Shown here in pieces: positions 8,567 through 14,380 of a DNA stretch of 14,380 nucleotides. The DNA is taken from assembly GCA_021107975.1 (NCBI GenBank), contig JAIORT010000375.1, forward strand, positions 1 to 14,380. Direction: 5' to 3'. Position numbers and translations under genes: made by a program. The DNA is from Bacteroidales bacterium. Lineage in GTDB: Bacteria > Bacteroidota > Bacteroidia > Bacteroidales > JAADJA01. The notes beneath the pieces are model-generated. The model worked only from the letters and a program-made list of their open reading frames with translations, was not told the origin of the DNA and made no database searches. Positions within the stretch are counted from its first letter, which is position 1. Each line of letters begins with the position of its first letter.

Positions 8567-8602
8567 AAAAAAGGCTGTCTTTTTTTGAGACAGCCTTTTT
8601 TT
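8567..8602 (+). terminator. Intrinsic terminator after the C10 protease gene
   Basis: The 14-nt perfect arms AAAAAAGGCTGTCT and AGACAGCCTTTTTT flank a 7-nt loop (TTTTTTG), and a T-tract follows. It starts 19 bp after the stop codon. The GGCTGTC/GACAGCC core and the bases just after the stop (TAACGATT) are shared with the preceding gene's end. Confidence 0.88.
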
Positions 8603-8635
8603 GTGCTGCCGATTCAACCCATGAATTATTTAGAA

Positions 8636-8664
8636 TTGTTGAATCAGATAATTTTTTACTTTTG
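8636..8664 (+). promoter_or_regulatory. Bacteroidota-type promoter of the ileS operon
   Basis: TACTTTTG at 8657-8664 matches TAnnTTTG, with TTG at 8636-8638 as the -33 element and an 18-nt spacer. The start point would be near 8670, giving a leader of only about 30 nt, so there is no room for a long leader riboswitch. An inverted repeat, GATTCAAC (8611-8618) / GTTGAATC (8638-8645), overlaps the -33 region and could be an operator. Confidence 0.55.
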
Positions 8665-8698
8665 CACGATTTTCAAAAAATAAAGAAAGCATAGTTTA

Positions 8699-11600
8699 AT
8701 GAAACAGAAATATTCGGAATACAAAAAGCTGGATCTTACTCAGATAGGAAACGAGATCGGAGAATACTGGAATCAACACAAAACATTTGAGAAAAGTATT
8801 GACATAAGGAAAGGTCATAAGCCATTTGTATTCTACGAAGGTCCTCCCTCTGCCAATGGAAGACCCGGAATACACCACATGATGGCGAGAGCTATTAAAG
8901 ATATCTTTTGCCGTTATAAAACTATGAAGGGTTATCTGGTTGAGAGAAAAGCCGGTTGGGATACTCACGGACTGCCGGTTGAAATCAGTGTTGAAAAATC
9001 GCTTGGCATTACAAAAGAGGATATCGGAAAAAAAATCTCTGTTGAAGATTATAACAAAGCATGCCGTAAAGAAGTAATGCGATACAAGGATTTATGGGAT
9101 GACCTCACAGTAAAAATGGGCTATTGGGTCAATCTGAAAAATCCATATATTACTTTCGACAACAAATACATTGAAACCGTTTGGTGGCTGTTGAAACGCT
9201 TATACGATAAAGGCTTATTGTATAAAGGGCATACCATCCAGCCTTATTCTCCTGCTGCCGGAACCGGACTCAGCTCACACGAACTGAACCTGCCCGGTTG
9301 CTACAAGGATGTAAAGGATAATACTGTCGTGGCTCAATTCAGGGTCGTAAGAAACGAAAAATCCAATTTTTTATTCGATGACCATCATGGCGATCTGTTC
9401 TTCCTGGCATGGACAACCACCCCCTGGACGCTCCCTTCCAATACAGCTCTTGCAGTGGGTCATAAAATTAATTATATCAAAGTAAAAACATTTAATCCAT
9501 ATACTCACAAACCAATCACGGTTATCCTTGGCAAGGATTTGTTAGACAAATATTTTCCAGAAAGCAATGCTGAGTTAAAGCTGGAAAATTACGAACCCGG
9601 ACAGAAAAATATTCCTTTTGAGGTGGTTGCTGAATTTAAAGGTAAAGAACTTGAAGGAATCAGATTTGAGCAATTATTACCTTATGCACAGCCAACAGAT
9701 GGCGATGCTTTTAAAGTGCTTACCGGAAATTTTGTTACAACCGACGAAGGAACTGGCATTGTCCATATTGCCCCGAGTTTTGGCGCCGATGACTTTAAAA
9801 TAGCAAAAGAAAACGGAATAGGGTCGTTAACTATGGTTAATAAGCAAGGTAAATTTGTTGATGAAATGGGTGAATTTGCAGGCAGGTATGTAAAACCGGA
9901 ATACGACCCGGATAACGATTCTGATAAAGATGACCCTGTTGACATTGATATAATTGTAAAGCTTAAAAAAGAAAACAAAGCCTTTAAAATCGAAAAATAC
10001 ATTCACTCTTACCCCCATTGCTGGCGAACCGATAAACCAATCCTGTATTATCCGTTGGATTCGTGGTTTATCAAAACAACAGCTTTCAAAGAGCGATTGA
10101 TTGAACTTAACAACACCATAAACTGGAAACCAAAAGCAACCGGTATTGGACGATTTGGCAACTGGCTGGAAAATTTGGTTGACTGGAACCTGTCGCGATC
10201 GAGGTATTGGGGAGTTCCTTTGCCTGTATGGACTACGGAGGACAGGGAGGAACAAATTTGCATCGGCTCGGCAGAAGAACTGAAAAAAGAAATCGGAAAG
10301 TCGGTTGAAGCCGGATTCATGACTTCAAATCCTCTTGAAAATTTTGTTCCGGGAAACAATTCAAAAGATAATTATGAAACATTTGATTTTCATAAACCTT
10401 ATGTTGATGAGATTTTACTTGTTTCTCCTTCCGGTAAAAAAATGTACCGCGAACCCGGCTTGATAGATGTGTGGTTCGATTCGGGCGCCATGCCTTATGC
10501 CCAGTTCCATTATCCTTTCGAAAATAAAGAAAATCTGAGCGAATACTTTCCGGCTGATTTTATTGCCGAAGGTGTTGACCAGACAAGAGGCTGGTTTTTT
10601 ACTTTACATGCCATTTCCACAATGGTTTTCGACTCTGTTTCATATAAGGCGTGCCTGTCAAACGGGCTTGTCCTTGATGCGGATGGAAATAAAATGTCGA
10701 AACGCCTCGGTAATGCCGTTGATCCGTTTGAAACAATTGAAAAATACGGACCTGATGCTACCCGATGGTATATGATTACTAATGCTCAACCCTGGGACAA
10801 TCTGAAATTCGATTTAACAGGCGTAGATGAAGCACGACGGAAATTTTTTGGTACATTATATAATACTTACGCATTTTTTACTCTGTATGCTAATATTGAC
10901 GGATTTGATTATTCTGAGGAAGAAATTCCGGTAGAGAAGCGGCAGGAACTCGACAGGTGGATAATTTCAGAATTAAATACTCTGATAAAAAATGTAAATG
11001 AATATTACAACGATTACGAACCAACCAAAGCCGGAAGGGCAATTGCCGAATTTCTTGATGTTCACCTTAGCAACTGGTACGTGCGTTTGAGCAGAAGAAG
11101 GTTCTGGAAAGGCGAATATTCCGAAGATAAGATCTCTGCCTATCAAACATTATATAAATGCCTTGAAGTAATTGCACAATTAGCATCTCCTATTGCTCCA
11201 TTCTTTATGGAGAAGATGTTTGTTGATTTGAATAATGTTACAAAAAGATTTAGTGCGGATTCAGTTCATCTAACTGATTTCCCGAAAGCTGATGAATCTG
11301 TGATTGATAAAAGCCTGGAAGAACGAATGGAACTGGCTCAAAAAATATCTTCCATGGTTCTGTCGTTGCGTAAAAAAACCAATATCAGGGTTCGTCAGCC
11401 ATTGAATAAAATAATGATCCCTGTTATTAACGGTAATTTCAAAGAAAAAGTTGAGACTGTAAAAACACTGATTCTGTCGGAAGTTAATGTGAAAGAACTG
11501 GAATATATGATAGACGATAGTATTTTGGTTAAAAAAGTAAAACCAAACTTTAAAGTTTTAGGACCTAAGTACGGAAAGCTGATAAAATCAATTGCCGCCG

Positions 11601-12064
11601 AACTCTCTAAGTTTAATAAATATCAGATCGGACAACTTGAAACAGATGGGAAATATTCTCTCAAAATTAACGATGAAGATATTGAAATTCTACTCTCCGA
11701 CGTTGAGATAATCACGGAAGATATCCCGGGCTGGCTTGTAAGCACAATAGGACCATTAACCGTTGCGTTAGATATTACTATTACAGATGAATTAAAAAAC
11801 GAAGGTATTGCCCGTGAACTGATAAACAGGATTCAAAACATAAGGAAAGAAAAGCAATTTGAAGTTACCGATAAAATTACGATAAAAATTGAAAAAAATA
11901 ATGAATTAGAATTAGCTGTGAATACAAATTATTCATATATTTGCTCGGAAACTTTGGCTGGTTCATTGGAACTTACGGATGAGATTGATGAAGATAAAAA
12001 GGTACAAATCGAATTAGCTAAAAATCTTAAAATAAATATTATCATTGAAAAACAATTTAATTAA
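8699..12064 (+). CDS. ileS: Isoleucyl-tRNA synthetase, eukaryote-like (IleRS2) type
   Basis: This cytoplasmic class I enzyme attaches isoleucine to tRNA-Ile using ATP and hydrolyses misactivated valine. The 1121-residue chain carries the HIGH-equivalent motif in the Bacteroidota form PPSANGRPGIHH (49-60), and an editing (CP1) domain with the Thr-rich WTTTPWTLPSN (238-248) and GTGIVHIAPSFGADD (351-365). It also has WNLSRSRYWG (496-505), WFDSG (592-596) and the KMSKS loop as KMSKR (665-669). The anticodon-binding helical domain follows. The length and the absence of a C-terminal Cys cluster place it with the long IleRS2 form rather than the roughly 940-residue bacterial form with a C-terminal zinc finger. 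It is probably the first gene of an operon with the DksA-like gene and lspA. The ATG at 8699 agrees with the promoter. Confidence 0.97.
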   Translation: MKQKYSEYKKLDLTQIGNEIGEYWNQHKTFEKSIDIRKGHKPFVFYEGPPSANGRPGIHHMMARAIKDIFCRYKTMKGYLVERKAGWDTHGLPVEISVEKSLGITKEDIGKKISVEDYNKACRKEVMRYKDLWDDLTVKMGYWVNLKNPYITFDNKYIETVWWLLKRLYDKGLLYKGHTIQPYSPAAGTGLSSHELNLPGCYKDVKDNTVVAQFRVVRNEKSNFLFDDHHGDLFFLAWTTTPWTLPSNTALAVGHKINYIKVKTFNPYTHKPITVILGKDLLDKYFPESNAELKLENYEPGQKNIPFEVVAEFKGKELEGIRFEQLLPYAQPTDGDAFKVLTGNFVTTDEGTGIVHIAPSFGADDFKIAKENGIGSLTMVNKQGKFVDEMGEFAGRYVKPEYDPDNDSDKDDPVDIDIIVKLKKENKAFKIEKYIHSYPHCWRTDKPILYYPLDSWFIKTTAFKERLIELNNTINWKPKATGIGRFGNWLENLVDWNLSRSRYWGVPLPVWTTEDREEQICIGSAEELKKEIGKSVEAGFMTSNPLENFVPGNNSKDNYETFDFHKPYVDEILLVSPSGKKMYREPGLIDVWFDSGAMPYAQFHYPFENKENLSEYFPADFIAEGVDQTRGWFFTLHAISTMVFDSVSYKACLSNGLVLDADGNKMSKRLGNAVDPFETIEKYGPDATRWYMITNAQPWDNLKFDLTGVDEARRKFFGTLYNTYAFFTLYANIDGFDYSEEEIPVEKRQELDRWIISELNTLIKNVNEYYNDYEPTKAGRAIAEFLDVHLSNWYVRLSRRRFWKGEYSEDKISAYQTLYKCLEVIAQLASPIAPFFMEKMFVDLNNVTKRFSADSVHLTDFPKADESVIDKSLEERMELAQKISSMVLSLRKKTNIRVRQPLNKIMIPVINGNFKEKVETVKTLILSEVNVKELEYMIDDSILVKKVKPNFKVLGPKYGKLIKSIAAELSKFNKYQIGQLETDGKYSLKINDEDIEILLSDVEIITEDIPGWLVSTIGPLTVALDITITDELKNEGIARELINRIQNIRKEKQFEVTDKITIKIEKNNELELAVNTNYSYICSETLAGSLELTDEIDEDKKVQIELAKNLKINIIIEKQFN

Positions 12065-12094
12065 ATATACGTTTATAACCAAAAATATACGGCT

Positions 12095-12505
12095 ATGACA
12101 AAGGAAGATACAACTACGGAAGTTAAAAAAACCAGATATTCAGATGAGGAACTCGAAGAATTTCGTAAAATTATTCTGGAAAAACTTGAAAAAGCAAGGG
12201 AAGACCTTAAAATGCTGACAGATGCATATTCACATGCCAACGAACATGATACCACTGATACTTCCCCGACTTTTAAAGTACTGGAAGAAGGATATCAGGT
12301 GTTATCAAAAGAAGAAAACAGCCGACTTGCTGCCCGGCAGCAAAAATTTATTAATTCGCTGGAAAACGCCCTGATCCGAATTGAAAGTAAAACTTATGGT
12401 ATCTGCAGGACTACCGGCAAGCTAATCTCAAAAGAAAGGCTGAGAAGTGTGCCTCATGCAACCCTCAGTATTGACGCTAAATTAAATCGATCTCAAAAAA
12501 AGTAA
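12095..12505 (+). CDS. DksA/TraR-family RNA polymerase-binding regulator with degenerate zinc finger
   Basis: Members of this family enter the secondary channel of RNA polymerase and tune initiation, often together with ppGpp. The 136-residue protein has a charged helical N-terminus and a predicted coiled coil (about 16-95). The coiled-coil tip carries D52-T-T-D55-T-S57, in place of the DxxDxA of E. coli DksA. The C-terminal finger region (YGICRTTGKLISKERLR, then PHATLSIDAK) aligns with YGYC..C and LCIDCK of DksA. However, the four Cys positions read C104, T107, S125 and A128, so zinc cannot be bound in the usual way. This Cys-poor form is common in Bacteroidota. The gene lies 30 bp after ileS and 31 bp before lspA. 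The ATG at 12095 is the natural start. Whether it responds to ppGpp is unknown. Confidence 0.88.
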   Translation: MTKEDTTTEVKKTRYSDEELEEFRKIILEKLEKAREDLKMLTDAYSHANEHDTTDTSPTFKVLEEGYQVLSKEENSRLAARQQKFINSLENALIRIESKTYGICRTTGKLISKERLRSVPHATLSIDAKLNRSQKK

Positions 12506-12536
12506 AATTATTTACTTTCAACCTTTTCCTTTCATA

Positions 12537-13160
12537 TTGAAGAAAGCGGCATTTATAATCCTGTTAGTTTTAATCGCAGATCAAGTCTTTAAGATTTGGG
12601 TTAAAACCCACATGACCATAGGTCAGGAAATTCCTGTTATCGGTAATTGGTTCATTATTCATTTTACCGAGAACGAAGGAATGGCATTCGGGATGAGATT
12701 CGGCGGAAATTTCGGAAAACTATTCCTCAGTATTTTCAGGATATTTGCTGTTATTATTATAGGAGGATACCTGATACGGCTTACAAAAAAGAAAGAAAAG
12801 ACGGGATTAATACTGAGCCTGTCACTAATATTTGCCGGAGCACTCGGAAATATAATCGACAGCGCATTTTATGGTATGATATTCAGCGAAAGCAAATTTC
12901 ATGAAGTTGCTATATTATTTCCTTCCGAAGGAGGCTACAGCAGTTTTTTACACGGCAAAGTTGTTGATATGCTTTACTTCCCTGTTATAAAAGGATATTA
13001 CCCAACATGGTTCCCGTTTTGGGGAGGTAACGATTTTATCTTTTTCAGACCCGTTTTTAATATTGCTGATTCTTCCATCACAATCGGGGTTTTTATTTTA
13101 ATAATCTTCCAAAAAAAATTCTTTAAAAAGGAAAATAAGGAAATAAGAGAAATAGAGTAA
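12537..13160 (+). CDS. lspA: Lipoprotein signal peptidase (signal peptidase II)
   Basis: This inner-membrane aspartyl protease cleaves the signal peptide from prolipoproteins after lipidation of the +1 Cys. The 207 residues show about four membrane segments (about 4-22, 62-81, 90-107 and 174-192). Family motifs present are DQVFK (15-19), TENEGMAFG (44-52), GNIID with catalytic Asp108, GKVVDM (140-145) and FNIADSSI with catalytic Asp178. Between Asp108 and VVDM there are roughly 25 more residues than in E. coli LspA, and a further loop (about 151-170, Trp/Phe-rich) precedes Asp178. These loops are usual in Bacteroidota. The start is a TTG at 12537; the first in-frame ATG (residue 26) would remove the first helix and DQVFK. 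It closes the ileS-dksA-like-lspA cluster. Confidence 0.95.
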   Translation: MKKAAFIILLVLIADQVFKIWVKTHMTIGQEIPVIGNWFIIHFTENEGMAFGMRFGGNFGKLFLSIFRIFAVIIIGGYLIRLTKKKEKTGLILSLSLIFAGALGNIIDSAFYGMIFSESKFHEVAILFPSEGGYSSFLHGKVVDMLYFPVIKGYYPTWFPFWGGNDFIFFRPVFNIADSSITIGVFILIIFQKKFFKKENKEIREIE

Positions 13161-13222
13161 TTATCCTTATAAAACCTTATGCACTTTACACCCTTAAACC
13201 TTTATACACTTAACCTTTATTT
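13161..13222. repeat. Degenerate short direct repeats after lspA
   Basis: The AT-rich segment holds about three imperfect units of the form AACCTTTATACACTT: AAAACCTTATGCACTT (then TACACCCTT), AAACCTTTATACACTT and AACCTTTATTTCAT. The unit is about 16 nt. No terminator hairpin for the ileS-lspA operon was found in it. Function is unknown; it may be a remnant of an expanded intergenic repeat. Confidence 0.4.
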
Positions 13223-13320
13223 CATGCGAAAGCACATCAGACATGACAAGTCAGGGAATGATTGTGCGCCGGAGACCCATGCGGGCTAACTTTGTGTCGC
13301 TTGCCCTGTCGGGAAACAAA
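13223..13320. other. GC-richer hairpin-rich segment at the broken 5' end of the AlkC-like frame
   Basis: The segment is visibly richer in G and C than its surroundings and carries several potential hairpins: TGC-GAAA-GCA (13225-13234); GCACATCA (13232-13239) pairing with TGATTGTGC (13259-13267, one bulged T); and two CCC-N4-GGG hairpins (13276-13285 and 13304-13313). Its translation does not resemble the AlkC family, although one frame stays open into the downstream gene. It could be a small mobile-element or repeat remnant, or a structured RNA. I do not recognise it. Confidence 0.3.
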
Positions 13321-13348
13321 TATAAATAGAGTCGAACCTGAAAAAGTT

Positions 13349-14038
13349 ATGGCTTATGTGAGTGAATGGGCTGAAGATAAAAATGAAAAGGTTCGCCGTT
13401 TTGCAAGTGAAGGATGTCGTTCGAGGTTACCCTGGGCAATGGCATTACCCAAATTCAAAAAGGATTCGAGCCTTATTATACCAATTTTGGAAAAGCTAAA
13501 AAATGATGATTCTGAGTTCGTCCGCAGGAGTGTTGCAAATAATTTGAATGATATATCGAAAGATCATCCTGATCTGGTTTTGGATATAAGTAAGAAATGG
13601 TATGGAAAGTCAGAAAAAACAGACCGGTTAATAAAACATGCTTGTAGAAGTATGCTGAAAGCGGGTAATAAAAGAGCGCTGTTGCTATTTGGGTACGGTG
13701 ATCCGACAGAAATAAGTGTGAAAAAATTGAAACTTAATGATAAGTCTGTGATAATAGGGAAAAACCTGCATTACTCGTTCGAATTATTAATTACAGGGGA
13801 AAAGGCACAAAAAGTACGTCTGGAATATAGGATTGATTTTAGGAAAGCAAACGGAAAGCAATCCGGGAAAATATTTCAAATTGCCGAAAACACATACAAT
13901 CCGGAGAATTATCCATTTTCAAGAAAACATTCTTTTGCTGATATGTCAACTCGTAAACACTTCGAAGGAGAACACCGGATAACAATAATAGTTAATGGAG
14001 AGGAAATGGCGAATAGGTCTTTTGAGGTGAAAAGGTAA
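13349..14038 (+). CDS. AlkC-like DNA alkylation repair protein, N-terminally truncated (probable pseudogene)
   Basis: AlkC-type glycosylases are HEAT-like-repeat proteins that excise alkylated bases such as 3-methyladenine; many carry a C-terminal Ig-like domain. From about 13337 the frame reads as the second half of such a protein. Helical repeats contain NEKVRRFASEGCRSRLPWA and SEFVRRSVANNLNDISKDHP (typical AlkC repeat motifs), followed by DRLIKHACRSMLKAGNKRAL. An Ig-like beta domain follows (from about residue 125 to the end), with the characteristic RIDFRKANGKQSGK, RKHSFADMSTRKHF and GEHRITIIVNGEE. Full-length relatives have, from memory, about 360-370 residues, so roughly the first 110-130 are missing and part of the DNA-binding surface with them. 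The frame is open back to a TTG at 13262, but those residues (CAGDPCGLTLCRLPC...) look unrelated. The ATG at 13349 is chosen as the first start within homologous sequence. Activity is doubtful. Confidence 0.65.
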   Translation: MAYVSEWAEDKNEKVRRFASEGCRSRLPWAMALPKFKKDSSLIIPILEKLKNDDSEFVRRSVANNLNDISKDHPDLVLDISKKWYGKSEKTDRLIKHACRSMLKAGNKRALLLFGYGDPTEISVKKLKLNDKSVIIGKNLHYSFELLITGEKAQKVRLEYRIDFRKANGKQSGKIFQIAENTYNPENYPFSRKHSFADMSTRKHFEGEHRITIIVNGEEMANRSFEVKR

Positions 14039-14069
14039 ATTGTTTGATATAGGAGTATTACATTTTTGC

Positions 14070-14100
14070 TTGCATATTAGGCATATTATTCGGATATTTG
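14070..14100 (+). promoter_or_regulatory. Possible promoter of the gene at 14200
   Basis: GATATTTG at 14093-14100 matches TAnnTTTG at seven of eight positions, if its first base is allowed to vary, and a TTG lies at 14070-14072 with a 20-nt spacer. It would give a leader of about 95 nt before the ATG at 14200. In such AT-rich DNA this could be chance. Confidence 0.28.
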
Positions 14101-14199
14101 TTGCTTAATAATATGTTATGTGCTATGTAATTGTTTAAATTATAGAAACTGCAAATTAAATACTTAGTTTAATCTATTAAACACAAGGAAAGGATTTTT

Positions 14200-14380
14200 A
14201 TGGTTGAGTTCAGCAGCGATTTTTACACAAGCAAAGAAGATTTGCTCAATTATTTCAGAGAAAGGGCACAGGAGTCATTAGACGAAATAGGCATTACATA
14301 TGGAGTGAATCAGTTTAAACAACGATCAAAGGAATTAAATACTGCAATCAATAAAACCGAAGATAGTTTAAAGAAAACTT
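14200..14380 (+). CDS. Unrecognised protein, N-terminal part (runs off the window)
   Basis: An ATG at 14200 opens a frame of 60 codons that continues past the window end. An A/G-rich ribosome-binding sequence, AAGGAAAGGA, ends about 6 nt upstream and is one of the few clear Shine-Dalgarno-like sites in the window. The peptide begins MVEFSSDFYTSKEDLLNYFR, has no signal peptide or membrane segment, and is rich in Glu, Lys, Gln and Asn with few hydrophobic runs. It is probably helical or coiled-coil and cytoplasmic. I do not recognise a family from this fragment. Confidence 0.7.
   Translation, partial: MVEFSSDFYTSKEDLLNYFRERAQESLDEIGITYGVNQFKQRSKELNTAINKTEDSLKKT

Noticed and set aside
10048..10359. 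Reverse-strand open frames inside ileS
   Set aside because: ileS is continuous and carries family motifs throughout this region; the reverse frames are antisense shadows without recognisable features.
12068..12075. TACGTTTA as a separate promoter for the DksA-like gene
   Set aside because: It lacks the final G of TAnnTTTG and leaves almost no leader; the 30-bp gap after ileS fits operon read-through better.
13264..13270. GTGCGCC as the 5' end of a group II intron
   Set aside because: The GTGCG motif fits intron starts, but no reverse transcriptase frame and no domain V-like hairpin are seen, and the following sequence soon becomes AlkC coding sequence.
13262..13348. Coding extension of the AlkC-like frame from the TTG at 13262
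   Set aside because: The residues are Cys-rich, unlike the family, and lie in the hairpin-rich segment, so the frame is probably open by chance.
1..14380. CRISPR array, tRNA or rRNA genes
   Set aside because: No regularly spaced short direct repeats, cloverleaf-like sequence or rRNA-like segment was seen on either strand by eye.

Overview
The window looks like chromosomal DNA of a member of the phylum Bacteroidota, probably an uncultured Bacteroidales/Marinilabiliales-like organism (the lower rank is inference). Four things support this. Two large secreted proteins end in a type A C-terminal sorting domain of the type IX secretion system (T9SS). Promoter-like boxes match the Bacteroidota -7 consensus TAnnTTTG. 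The isoleucyl-tRNA synthetase, the cysteine-poor DksA-like protein and the LspA with extra loops are all of forms typical of the phylum. The DNA is AT-rich, and most starts lack a clear Shine-Dalgarno sequence.

Left part (1-8602), secreted proteins. After the probable last codons of an upstream gene and a 320-bp AT-rich gap come two co-directional genes. The first encodes an 1825-residue modular surface or secreted protein with no recognisable catalytic domain. It has a propeller-like N-terminus, a carboxypeptidase-regulatory-like domain, fibronectin type III (FnIII)-like domains, a nearly perfect 600-bp tandem duplication of a jelly-roll-like module, and a T9SS tail. The second encodes an 838-residue C10-family (streptopain-like) cysteine protease carrying the same kinds of accessory modules and the same tail. 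Both end in near-identical intrinsic terminators. The shared parts suggest that both proteins use T9SS and reach the same place, and that the locus evolves by module duplication. In the first protein three FnIII-like domains appear to be split at the same point by large unrelated inserts.

Middle part (8603-13160), housekeeping cluster. ileS, a DksA/TraR-family gene and lspA lie in one direction with gaps of about 30 bp and probably form an operon behind a TAnnTTTG promoter. They encode isoleucyl-tRNA synthetase (eukaryote-like IleRS2 type), an RNA-polymerase secondary-channel regulator that has lost three of four zinc ligands, and lipoprotein signal peptidase.

Right part (13161-14380). A run of degenerate direct repeats and a GC-richer, hairpin-rich segment stand where the 5' half of an AlkC-like DNA alkylation repair gene would be expected. 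The remaining reading frame holds only the later HEAT-like repeats and the C-terminal Ig-like domain, so it is probably a truncated relic. A new, unrecognised gene starts at 14200 and runs off the window.
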